64,000 nt of DNA, taken from NCBI RefSeq assembly GCF_001936475.1, contig NZ_MSPQ01000012.1:62001-126000 (forward strand). The letters are read 5' to 3'. The translations under genes were made by a program, and so were the position numbers. Within the stretch, counting starts at the first letter, position 1. Every line of letters starts with the position of its first letter. The notes under the pieces are model-generated. The model had not been told where the DNA came from. It saw only the letters and a list, made by a program, of their open reading frames with translations, and ran no database searches. The stretch is from Algoriphagus marinus. Lineage in GTDB: Bacteria; Bacteroidota; Bacteroidia; Cytophagales; Cyclobacteriaceae. Below are positions 17,977-26,096 of the stretch, piece after piece.

Positions 17977-19173
17977 ATGAAAGTATTTGTCATCAACTCT
18001 GGGAGCAGTTCAATCAAATATCAATTGATAGTTATGCCAGAAGCTAAAGTCATTTGTTCGGGGATGGTTGATCGAATTGGTTTGGAAGGGTCTAGATTGG
18101 ATTATCGGGCTTTCTTGAAAACAGGAGAATTTAAAAAATCAGAAATTTTGACTATCCCGGATCATGCTGCTGGACTTCATGCTGTGGCAGCTTGGTTGAC
18201 TCATCCTGATTTTGGAGTGTTGACAGATCCGCTGGAAGTGGAAGTCGTAGGTCACCGGGTGGTGCATGGTGGGGAGAAATTCTCGAAAACTCAGCTTGTC
18301 ACCGAAGAAACCAAAATCAAAATTCGGGAGCTTTTTCCTTTGGCTCCTTTACACAATCCTGCAAATTACCTGGGAATAGAAGTGGCCGAGCAGATTTTCA
18401 AAAATGCAAAGCAAGTAGCTGTTTTTGATACCGCATTTCACCAGACCATGGGGCCATTGGCTTTTCGAATGCCTATTCCAAATGAATTCTATGAAAAACA
18501 CGGAATTCGATCTTATGGCTTTCATGGGACCAGTCACAAATTTGTGTCTGAAATCGCCGATAGTCTTTTGGAAAAACCAGATTCGAAAATAATCACGATT
18601 CATCTGGGAAATGGCTGCAGCATGGCTGCTATCCATGCTGGAAAATGCATCGATACCAGTATGGGATTTGGTCCGATGAATGGATTGATTATGGGGACTC
18701 GAGCAGGAGATATTGATCAATCAGTTATTTATCATTTAGTCAATGTCCTGGGATTTAGCTTGGATGAGGTGAACGAAATCCTAAACAAAAAAAGTGGAAT
18801 GCTTGGTCTGACCGGATTCAGTGATATGCGGGATATTCGGGAAAAATATGGCCAAGGAGATCCTAAAGCTATTTTGGCTTATCATCTCTACGCTTATAGA
18901 ATTAAAAAATACATCGGCGCATTTGCTGTAATTCTTAATGGGTTAGATGCGATCGTTTTTACTGCAGGAGTTGGAGAAAATGATGATCTAACCCGAAAAC
19001 TGGTTTGCGAGGAAATGGATTTTCTAGGAATTAATCTGGATGAATCCAAAAATGAAATTCATGCTAAAGGCCTGAGGGAGATTCAGAAAGGGAATTCCAA
19101 AGTTAAAATTCTTATTATTCCAACTAACGAAGAGTTGGAAATTGCCAGGCAATGTTTTCAGTTGTTAGACTAA
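17977..19173 (+). CDS. ackA: Acetate kinase
   Basis: At 398 residues this is a full-length acetokinase. It starts KVFVINSGSSSIKYQLI with the catalytic Asn7, and has VFDTAFHQTM, YGFHGTSHKFVS, GTRAGDIDQS (phosphate-binding Arg) and ENDDLTRK. The C-terminal TNEELEIAR carries the metal-binding glutamate. It converts acetyl phosphate and ADP to acetate and ATP and completes the pathway begun by pta. Its ATG is joined directly to leader repeat B. Its stop overlaps the convergent CDF gene by 4 bp. Confidence 0.96.
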   Translation: MKVFVINSGSSSIKYQLIVMPEAKVICSGMVDRIGLEGSRLDYRAFLKTGEFKKSEILTIPDHAAGLHAVAAWLTHPDFGVLTDPLEVEVVGHRVVHGGEKFSKTQLVTEETKIKIRELFPLAPLHNPANYLGIEVAEQIFKNAKQVAVFDTAFHQTMGPLAFRMPIPNEFYEKHGIRSYGFHGTSHKFVSEIADSLLEKPDSKIITIHLGNGCSMAAIHAGKCIDTSMGFGPMNGLIMGTRAGDIDQSVIYHLVNVLGFSLDEVNEILNKKSGMLGLTGFSDMRDIREKYGQGDPKAILAYHLYAYRIKKYIGAFAVILNGLDAIVFTAGVGENDDLTRKLVCEEMDFLGINLDESKNEIHAKGLREIQKGNSKVKILIIPTNEELEIARQCFQLLD

Positions 19174-20054
19174 TCCGCTTGAATTGGAACGAAAGGCTCA
19201 ACATGTATCAATATGTGTCCTAATTCCGGAATTTCTTCATGGAGTCGATCTTTCAATTGATGCGAAATATCATGCCCTTCTGTTACTGAAATCTCCCCAT
19301 CTACAATCGCATGTAGATCCACATGATACTTCATTCCAGCCTTCCGGATAAAGCATTTTTCAGTGTCTTTTACACCTTTGACTTTTACTGAAATTTTTCG
19401 GATTTTCTCCGTAAGGTCTTCATAAACATTCTCATCCATCACCTCGCCGAGCGCGGGACGGAAGATTTGGTAGCAATTGTAAAGAATGAAAACCACCGCT
19501 ACCAAAGCGGCATAGTCATCAGCTATTTCAAATCCTTCTCCACCAAAAATAGCTATTGAAATCCCTATAAAAGCAGCGATGGAAGTGATGGAATCTGAGC
19601 GGTGATGCCAAGCTTCAGCTTTCAGGGCAGAGCTTTTCAATTTTCTACTTCGTTTGATTACGATTTGAAATGAAATTTCCTTCCAAATGATAATTGCCCC
19701 CAAGATAATAAGCGTAAAGGGTTTTGGAAGTTCATGAGGAGTTTGAATGTGCGAAATCGCTTGCCAAGCTATGGTAGCTGCGGACATTACCAGGAATACT
19801 ACCACCAAAAACGTGATCAAAGGTTCGGCTTTCCCATGACCATAGGGATGGTTTTCGTCAGCAGGTCGCTCGGCATAGCGCAAACCTACCAAGACCAAAA
19901 TAGAAGAAAATACATCCACTACCGATTCGATTCCATCGGCAATCAAAGCATAGGAGTTTCCGAAAATCCCTGCGAGAAACTTGATTACTGCCAAAAACAC
20001 ACTACTGACCATGCTAAAAATGACAGTTCGTATGGCAAGCGTAGGTCGTGACAT
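19170..20054 (-). CDS. Cation diffusion facilitator metal transporter
   Basis: This 294-residue protein has six membrane segments and a cytoplasmic C-domain. The CDF signature ALIADGIESVVDVFSSILVL carries the metal-binding Asp pair of helix 2 and AWHHRSDSITSIAAF (HxxxD) the pair of helix 5. The C-terminal domain has HVDLHAIVDGEISVTEGHD, as in zinc/iron exporters of the FieF/MMT1 group. It exports Zn2+, Fe2+ or similar by proton exchange; the exact metal is not decided. It is convergent with ackA with a 4-bp overlap. Confidence 0.92.
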   Translation of the reverse strand: MSRPTLAIRTVIFSMVSSVFLAVIKFLAGIFGNSYALIADGIESVVDVFSSILVLVGLRYAERPADENHPYGHGKAEPLITFLVVVFLVMSAATIAWQAISHIQTPHELPKPFTLIILGAIIIWKEISFQIVIKRSRKLKSSALKAEAWHHRSDSITSIAAFIGISIAIFGGEGFEIADDYAALVAVVFILYNCYQIFRPALGEVMDENVYEDLTEKIRKISVKVKGVKDTEKCFIRKAGMKYHVDLHAIVDGEISVTEGHDISHQLKDRLHEEIPELGHILIHVEPFVPIQAD

Positions 20055-20090
20055 GATGCGAAAGTAGGAAATATTGGGAAAGGATAGGGT

Positions 20091-21389
20091 TTACTTTTGA
20101 GATTTACCCAACCAATACAAGCCCGTTCCAATTCCAATCAGAACTGCCGTGAGCCAAACTGAAGTCCAACTTACCTGAAGCATCAGCCAGAGACAAGCTA
20201 AGATTCCTAAAACCGGAATCAGATATCCACCTTTCAAAATGAAGTAGCCCTGGTCTCGAAATCTTGGTCTCAAGACTGGAATTGCGGCACAAGTCATGAT
20301 AAATAAAAACAATCTGGAGAGCACCGTCATAGCTGCCAAGAAGGTGAAAGAACCCATCGCTGCCAAAGCGAATGCTGCGATACCAAAGAATAATACCGAA
20401 TTAGCTGGCGTCAAAAACTTTGGATTCACTTCTCCAAACCATGCTGGTAGGGATTTTTCCAATGCCAACGCATAAGTGATTCTAGAGGCAGAAAACATCG
20501 AGCTGATGAGGTTAGCCAAAACAGAAGTGGCTACTCCTATCATCAAGATCACTGCTCCGGTATTTCCAAATAGTGCAGAGGAAGCATCCAAAAGTGGACT
20601 TGTACTTTCAGCCAAATTTGGAACAGCCGCCTGAGATACCAATTGAATCAGCATGTAGATGATGGCTACGATAGCCAAGCCCAGTAATAATCCCAAAGGC
20701 ATGTCTCGCTCTGGTCGCTTTGCTTCACCTGCCGGTACAATTGCTCCTTCAAACCCTACAAAAGCATAAATTAATAATAAAGCCGCCGCTCCCAGATCTG
20801 AGCCAGCTGCAAGTGGACTGTCAAAACTTGGAATCACGTCGCCCCCAATCAAAATAAATCCACCAAAGATCAACCCAATCAATACCGAGAATTTGATGAT
20901 GGTAAATAGCGTCATCGATTTGATAGACTCAGAAGAACCCAGAATATTTATCAGACTAAGCAAACCACAGGTCAGTCCCAAGGAAACCAATCTGCCTATG
21001 CCATCCCCCATGATAGGGAAGAAATAGGCAATACTATCGGTGAGTAAAACTGTGTTTGCAGCGAAGGAAATCAATCGGGCTAAATAATATAACCATCCTC
21101 CTTGGAAGCCAACAAATGACCCAAAAGCTAACTTCCCATATCGAATCGGGCCGCCTGTACCACGAAAATAACTTCCGATTTCCGCAAAACTTAAGATCAC
21201 TGGCAAGATCAAGAGTGCACAAAAAAGATAAACTAACACACTATATTCTCCTGCTAGTTTGGCTGCGCCTGAAGGAAGCCCAAATATTCCGGCTCCAATT
21301 AACCCATTTACTACCAGCATCCATACTCCCCAAAGGCCGAGGTTTCGAGGTAATTTTTCTTGAATTTCTCCGACGGAATTTTTTTGCAC
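20091..21389 (-). CDS. APC family amino acid permease
   Basis: This 432-residue protein has 11-12 hydrophobic segments. VNGLIGAGIFGLPSGAAKLA is the APC segment-1 motif and YAFVGFEGAIVPAGEAKRPE the segment-6 motif. The start is GTG at 21389, the only suitable one before the conserved first helix. It is upstream of the CDF gene on the same strand (36-bp gap), perhaps as one transcript. It is not closely similar to the permease at 13713-15191. The substrate is not decided. Confidence 0.88.
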   Translation of the reverse strand: MQKNSVGEIQEKLPRNLGLWGVWMLVVNGLIGAGIFGLPSGAAKLAGEYSVLVYLFCALLILPVILSFAEIGSYFRGTGGPIRYGKLAFGSFVGFQGGWLYYLARLISFAANTVLLTDSIAYFFPIMGDGIGRLVSLGLTCGLLSLINILGSSESIKSMTLFTIIKFSVLIGLIFGGFILIGGDVIPSFDSPLAAGSDLGAAALLLIYAFVGFEGAIVPAGEAKRPERDMPLGLLLGLAIVAIIYMLIQLVSQAAVPNLAESTSPLLDASSALFGNTGAVILMIGVATSVLANLISSMFSASRITYALALEKSLPAWFGEVNPKFLTPANSVLFFGIAAFALAAMGSFTFLAAMTVLSRLFLFIMTCAAIPVLRPRFRDQGYFILKGGYLIPVLGILACLWLMLQVSWTSVWLTAVLIGIGTGLYWLGKSQK

Positions 21390-21690
21390 GAAAACTGGGG
21401 TTTGTAAAAAGATTTTTGGGAAGATAATTCAAAAAAAGAATTTGGGAAATCTCAATTTGATTAAACTGCTTCTCCTTTTTGAAACTAATTACCATCATTT
21501 AAAATATTCCTTTGAATACTTTAAAAACCAGAATTATAAGACCGACTAGTGATTCTTAGTTAATTTAGCTCGCATTCAATGGGATAGGATATGCTTTAAT
21601 CAAGAGAAAGATTCTGCTTAAGGCATTACCTCTTCTGATAAATTGATATTTTGACAGGGAATTATTCACCCTTTTTAATTTTCCTCAGAT
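21390..21690. other. 301-bp divergent intergenic region
   Basis: It separates the APC permease and the SBF symporter and presumably holds their promoters. I see no gene, hairpin of note or repeat in it. Confidence 0.5.
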
Positions 21691-22788
21691 TTGAAAAATC
21701 AAGGCTATAAAATCGCTTTAGTAGTAAGTTTTGTTTTTTTGGCTTTTGGGCTAGTGATGTATTTCACGAAAGGAATTGCAACATCAGGACCTTTTTGGAT
21801 CGCCTTTTTAGCCTTTTTAGCAATCTCATTTCGTGGATTTGAAAAGCTTAAAGGTTTCTCTTTTTCACTGATCATTTTTGCTTCGGTCACAATGGCCATG
21901 TTTTACCCGGTATATTTTGTGGAGGTTGGCGATTATAAACTTTCCAATTTGATTACTCCTTTGATCCAACTTATCATGTTTGGGATGGGGACTTCGATGA
22001 GTTTGGGTGATTTTTATGGCGTGGTGAAAACACCCAAAGGAGTCTTTATCGGGCTTTCTGCACAAATTTTAATCATGCCATTGATAGGTTTTGTGCTGGC
22101 AAGTGCCAGCGGATTTTCTGCTGAAATTGCTGCTGGGATAATCTTGGTTGGCTGCTCCCCAAGTGGTTTGGCTTCTAACGTGATGAGCTATCTCGCAAAA
22201 GCGAATTTGGCGCTTTCGATCACCATCACTGCTATTTCAACTCTTCTTGCCCCCTTATTTACCCCACTATTGATGAGGCTTCTGGCTGGTGAGTTTATAG
22301 AGATCGATGTCTTAAAAATGATGTGGGACATTTTTAAAATGGTCATCATTCCGATCGGAGCGGGATTACTTTTTAATAGACTGCTAAAAGGAAAAGCTAA
22401 ATGGCTGGATGTGGCAATGCCTTTGGTGTCCATGTTTGGTATTGCGATGATTATTGTGATCATCACTGCTGCAGGAAGAGATAGCTTGTTGGATATCGGG
22501 GGATTGTTAATTCTGATTGTTTTGATTCACAATATTTCAGGATATACAATTGGTTATGGATATGCCAGGCTTTTCAGAATGAGTGAAAGAGATTCCCGCA
22601 CCATTGCCTTGGAGGTAGGAATGCAAAATTCTGGACTTGCAGCTGGCATCGCTAAGGAGATGGGGAAGATTGCTACACTGGGTTTGGCTCCTGCAGTATT
22701 TGGGCCCTTGATGAATATCTCAGGTTCAATTTTGGCTTCGTATTGGCACAAAAAAGGATTGAAAGAAGGGGATTCCATCAAAAGCTAG
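21691..22788 (+). CDS. Bile acid:sodium symporter family protein
   Basis: This 365-residue membrane protein has an N-terminal pair of hydrophobic segments before the usual SBF core, which begins at about residue 85 with MFGMGTSMSLGDFYGVVKTP. The core continues with VGCSPSGLASNVMSYLAKAN (about 151-170) and ALEVGMQNSGLAAGIAKEMG (about 306-325). The start is TTG at 21691; the next Met is inside the first membrane segment. The family imports organic anions with sodium. It ends before a strong hairpin at 22956-22990 shared with ssb. Confidence 0.88.
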   Translation: MKNQGYKIALVVSFVFLAFGLVMYFTKGIATSGPFWIAFLAFLAISFRGFEKLKGFSFSLIIFASVTMAMFYPVYFVEVGDYKLSNLITPLIQLIMFGMGTSMSLGDFYGVVKTPKGVFIGLSAQILIMPLIGFVLASASGFSAEIAAGIILVGCSPSGLASNVMSYLAKANLALSITITAISTLLAPLFTPLLMRLLAGEFIEIDVLKMMWDIFKMVIIPIGAGLLFNRLLKGKAKWLDVAMPLVSMFGIAMIIVIITAAGRDSLLDIGGLLILIVLIHNISGYTIGYGYARLFRMSERDSRTIALEVGMQNSGLAAGIAKEMGKIATLGLAPAVFGPLMNISGSILASYWHKKGLKEGDSIKS

Positions 22789-22955
22789 GCGACTACTTAA
22801 CCAACCCCCTCTGGTAGGATAATATTAGCCTAAGAGTAATCCCCGACAATTGTAGGGAGTAGGGGAGGTAAATCCCACCCAGTCAAGAGCAATGATTTTA
22901 CTCGGCCGAGCTGAGGGGTAGCACCACTGGATTGAACTTGTGTCACAACCAAAAT

Positions 22956-22990
22956 AAAAAAGGCAGGAAGAACAAACTCCCTGCCTTTTT
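22956..22990. terminator. Bidirectional terminator between SBF symporter and ssb
   Basis: GGCAGG (22962-22967) pairs with CCTGCC (22980-22985), flanked by an A-run on the left and a T-run on the right, so it can work in both directions for the convergent genes. Confidence 0.85.
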
Positions 22991-23009
22991 AATTGAAAAA
23001 TCCGGATTT

Positions 23010-23381
23010 TTAAAAAGGAAGATCTGCTTCCATTTTTTCTTTTTTCTCGGAGTTACCCATTAGCAGAATTTCGTTAACTACGATCTCGGTGATGTAGCGC
23101 TTCACGCCTTCCTTGTCAGTATAGTCCCGATTGCTGATTTTGCCTTCGATGGCGACCTCCGAACCCTTGTCGGTATATTTATTCAGGATCTCAGCATTCT
23201 TACCCCAGATCACGAGGTTATGCCAGGTGGTTTCGGTGATTTTCTCACCTTTTTGATTTTTGTACACCTCATTGGTAGCGAGGGATACCTTACCTAGGAT
23301 CTTGCCACCGTCTAGGTTTTTGATTTCTACTTTGCCGCCTAAACGACCGATTAGCTGAACTTTGTTTCTTAGCGCATTCAT
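23010..23381 (-). CDS. ssb: Single-stranded DNA-binding protein
   Basis: This 123-residue protein has one OB fold: NALRNKVQLIGRLGGKVEIK, then ETTWHNLVIWGKNAEILNKY and GSEVAIEGKISNRDYTDKEG. It ends EADLPF, the acidic tip by which SSB recruits partners. It is shorter than the usual 150-180 residues because the disordered linker is nearly absent, as in Bacteroidota paralogues. The ATG at 23381 is chosen because the conserved OB fold begins right there; upstream in-frame codons are not SSB-like. Confidence 0.93.
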   Translation of the reverse strand: MNALRNKVQLIGRLGGKVEIKNLDGGKILGKVSLATNEVYKNQKGEKITETTWHNLVIWGKNAEILNKYTDKGSEVAIEGKISNRDYTDKEGVKRYITEIVVNEILLMGNSEKKEKMEADLPF

Positions 23382-23594
23382 GATGTTTGTTGTTTTGGTT
23401 AGGAAATTTGTTTGTCGTTTTCGCCAGAGGAAAAACTTATGGTCCAAAGTTGCAGGGTCGGTAAAGTCAAAATCGGTAGCTACCCATTTGTATCCGATTG
23501 TATCCGTTTGTTGTCGGTTAATTACTGATTAGGCGAAAAATAGATAACTATTTTATAGAAAAAAGTTTTTAGGTTTAGAAAAGTTAAAAAGGAA

Positions 23595-23632
23595 ATACCC
23601 GCAATTGCGGGTATATTATGTTGTGGGCAATG
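23595..23632 (+). repeat. Left boundary motif of the cassette-like island
   Basis: A perfect 20-bp palindrome (23595-23614, centred on CGCAATTGCG) is followed by TATTATGTTGTGGGCAATG. A diverged inverted copy is found at 25881-25913 (GCCCACAACATTGTATAAAAG, then CAATAGCGGGTGA). The two face each other across three genes. Confidence 0.7.
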
Positions 23633-23668
23633 CAGCGAACTGATAAAACATCCTCGTACCGACAAAGA

Positions 23669-24277
23669 ATGAATGAAGAAAAAATTATACAAACACAAAT
23701 TGAACCTTTGTTAGGTTATTTTCAAAATCTAATTCCTCTTAATAAGGAAGAAAAACAATTGGTGTTCGACTTGTTCAAACCCAGATTGTACCGAAAACGG
23801 CAGTATGTATTGCAGTCAGGTGATGTATGTAACCAGTTCAATTTTATAGTTCGAGGCTGTGTGCGTATGTACAAAGTTGATGACAAAGGAAATACTCACA
23901 TTATACAGTTTGCTTCCGAGAATTGGTGGTTGAGCGATATTGGTAGTTTTCACGAACGAACACCTTCTGAACTCAATATTGATGCTTTGGAAGACACAAT
24001 GGTATTACAAATAAGCCACGATAATTTGCTGTCACTTTATATTCAAGCTCCTAAGTTCGACCGTATTTTTAGGGTACTGATTGAAAATAGCTTTGTATCG
24101 CTTCAGAAGCGATTATTGCAAAATATTAGTTCTTCTGCCGAAGAAAGGTATTTATCATTTATAGAAAGTTATTCGCACCTGGCCAACCGAATTCCACAAA
24201 CACAAATTGCTTCATTTTTAGGCATTACACCCGAGTTTTTAAGTCGTTTAAGAAACAAGCAAACCAAAAAATCTTAA
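23669..24277 (+). CDS. Crp/Fnr family transcriptional regulator
   Basis: This 202-residue protein has a cyclic-nucleotide-binding-type beta barrel (residues about 30-115, with YRKRQYVLQSGDVCNQFNFI) and a C-terminal winged helix (PQTQIASFLGITPEFLSRLR). The cAMP-contacting motif of true Crp is not visible, so the ligand is unknown. The ATG at 23669 is preferred to the one at 23618, because the latter lies inside the boundary repeat. It is the first gene of the island and may control the oxidoreductase gene 101 bp downstream. Confidence 0.85.
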   Translation: MNEEKIIQTQIEPLLGYFQNLIPLNKEEKQLVFDLFKPRLYRKRQYVLQSGDVCNQFNFIVRGCVRMYKVDDKGNTHIIQFASENWWLSDIGSFHERTPSELNIDALEDTMVLQISHDNLLSLYIQAPKFDRIFRVLIENSFVSLQKRLLQNISSSAEERYLSFIESYSHLANRIPQTQIASFLGITPEFLSRLRNKQTKKS

Positions 24278-24378
24278 ACTACATCAATACTATTTCTTGA
24301 CCCAGTTCATTGTAGTGAGAGCTCTTTATATCACAACTTTGCATTATCAATTTATTGTTAAACTTCAAAAGAAATAGT

Positions 24379-25029
24379 ATGCCAACAACATCAAAAGTAG
24401 CTATCATCGGCTTAGGAAATATCGGGAAAACTTTAGCCCAAAACTTCGTCAAAGGGAATCAGCCCGTAATTATTGCAAGCCGAAAGTTGGAAGATGCAAA
24501 AGCATTGGCAAAGGAATTGGGAACACTGGCAACAGCGACCGAAATAAGTGAAGCCATTAAGAATGCAGATATCATTGTGTTGTCTGTTTGGTTCAACACC
24601 ATTCAGGAATTGTTCGAACAATTTAGTACAGAACTACAAGGGAAAATAATCATTGATCCATCAAATCCAATTGCCCCGGATGAAAATGGCGGTTTCAAAA
24701 AAAATATTGGTGAAAAAGAATCCGCTGGACAGCTTAATACTGCTATCTTACCAAAGGGAGCAAAACTGGTCAAAGCATTCGGTACATTAGGTGCAGCTTC
24801 ATTAGCAAGTGCAGCTTTTCATTCACCTGAAAAATCAGTTTTATTTTATGCTACAAATCACACCTCTATAGATACGGATATAGAGCAATTAATAGAATAC
24901 AATGGCTTTGATGCAGTAAAGGTAGGTGGTTTAGAACAATCTATCCGCATTGAAGTATTTGGGGATTTACATGAATTCGGTGCGTTGGGCAGAGTGGTTA
25001 CAAAAACTGAGGCTTTGCTGAAATTGTAA
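24379..25029 (+). CDS. NAD(P)-binding oxidoreductase (NADPH-F420 reductase-like)
   Basis: This 216-residue Rossmann protein starts SKVAIIGLGNIGKTLAQNFV (GxGxxG). It has the cofactor-phosphate loop ASRKLEDAKALAKELG and the family stretch IIDPSNPIAPDENGGFKKNI, as in the NADPH-dependent F420 reductase-like / coenzyme F420-dependent NADP oxidoreductase family (often YqeC/FNO-like in non-methanogens). Its natural substrate is unknown; F420 itself is unlikely in Bacteroidota. The ATG at 24379 directly precedes the Rossmann strand. It follows a Crp/Fnr regulator inside the cassette-like island. Confidence 0.82.
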   Translation: MPTTSKVAIIGLGNIGKTLAQNFVKGNQPVIIASRKLEDAKALAKELGTLATATEISEAIKNADIIVLSVWFNTIQELFEQFSTELQGKIIIDPSNPIAPDENGGFKKNIGEKESAGQLNTAILPKGAKLVKAFGTLGAASLASAAFHSPEKSVLFYATNHTSIDTDIEQLIEYNGFDAVKVGGLEQSIRIEVFGDLHEFGALGRVVTKTEALLKL

Positions 25030-25062
25030 GAGCATAAATGATTAACCTAAAAAAATGAATCA

Positions 25063-25836
25063 ATGAAGATGTTTAAATTATTCACATGCCTAAGCTTAAT
25101 TTTGGGAATTTACAATGGCGTTGTAGCCCAGAGTTCTGAAAATTGGCAGACTTTGAAGCTGGGCAAACAAACCTTTGAGCTTCATAATGTCACCGGTGAG
25201 ATTGTAAAATTTCAGGGCAAAAAGGTTTTGAAAATTGAACGGGATTTAGAGGCCCTTCCATTTGATGCCAATCGGTTGGAAGAAACTGTTGACGAAACCC
25301 ACTATGCTCGGCTTTTGGGCTTAGATGACTTTGAAAACGGAACGATAGAAGTAAAAATGTACAGCAAATTCCAAGACCCTTCGCCTTATGCTCCAGCTGC
25401 AGGTTTTATTGGAGTATATTTTAGAATAAAAGAAGATGATTCCGCCTTTGAATCTATTTATCTCCGACCTAAAGTAGGAAGAATAAATAACCAATATGCC
25501 AGAAATCATGCTGTTCAATATTTTTCATACCCTGATTATAAATTTCAGACCTTAAGGGATAATTTCCCGGCAGGAACCTATGAAGGTTCTGCCCCTGTAG
25601 CGATGGAAGAGTGGATTACCATGCGGATTGAGGTGAATGGTGAAACTGCTGAAATGATTATCAATGACATGAAATATTCTTCTTTCATCGTTAATAAGAT
25701 GTTAGGAAAAAATCAGAAGGGTTATGTTGGACTATATGTAGACATTGCGACAATTGGTTATTTTAAGGATTTGAAAGTGACCAAACGAGCCTTTAAAGAC
25801 AAAAAGGAATTTGGACAGAAAATAGATGATATTTAA
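25063..25836 (+). CDS. Secreted concanavalin/LamG-fold protein
   Basis: This 257-residue protein has a signal peptide (KLFTCLSLILGIYNGVVAQS). A beta-sandwich-like body follows with GLDDFENGTIEVKMYSKFQD, AGFIGVYFRIKEDDSAFES, WITMRIEVNGETAEMIIND and GYVGLYVDIATIGYFKDLKV. This strand order is characteristic of 3-keto-disaccharide hydrolase (DUF1080) or LamG-like modules that bind or cleave glycans. It starts 33 bp after the oxidoreductase gene and ends 44 bp before the right boundary repeat. Catalytic residues are not assignable. Confidence 0.75.
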   Translation: MKMFKLFTCLSLILGIYNGVVAQSSENWQTLKLGKQTFELHNVTGEIVKFQGKKVLKIERDLEALPFDANRLEETVDETHYARLLGLDDFENGTIEVKMYSKFQDPSPYAPAAGFIGVYFRIKEDDSAFESIYLRPKVGRINNQYARNHAVQYFSYPDYKFQTLRDNFPAGTYEGSAPVAMEEWITMRIEVNGETAEMIINDMKYSSFIVNKMLGKNQKGYVGLYVDIATIGYFKDLKVTKRAFKDKKEFGQKIDDI

Positions 25837-25880
25837 TGGTTACTCAATTTGAATAAACAACCCCTAAAGAAAATGCACAT

Positions 25881-26053
25881 GCCCACAACATTGTATAAAA
25901 GCAATAGCGGGTGACATGGATATTGAGAGCTAATTGCTATCTGTTGACTTTGTAGCGGATTGAAAGTATTTTGCTTTTAATCCGCTACTGCTTTTATACT
26001 TGACCGTTCAACGCCAAGCGAAAGGTTCTTCTCTTCTGTCATCTGGCCACAAC
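25881..26053. repeat. Right boundary of the cassette-like island, structured
   Basis: It begins GCCCACAAC and ends GGCCACAAC. Inside are two nested inverted repeats: GTATAAAAGC (25893-25902) with GCTTTTATAC (25990-25999), and GTAGCGGATT (25952-25961) with AATCCGCTAC (25979-25988). The left arm can extend through AATAGCGG to compete for the same right arm, so two foldings are possible. The first 33 bp are a diverged inverted copy of the left boundary. Confidence 0.7.
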
Positions 26054-26096
26054 AAGAAAGTATATAAGCATATCCGTATCATCCCCGACAATCATC

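Noticed and set aside
23618..23668. Earlier ATG for the Crp/Fnr gene
   Set aside because: It lies inside the boundary repeat of the island, and the extra residues have no family character; ATG at 23669 is preferred.
25881..26053. Integron attC site
   Set aside because: Folding resembles attC but the RYYYAAC/GTTRRRY core sites are not at the right places, and no integrase is in the window; kept only as a cassette-like boundary.
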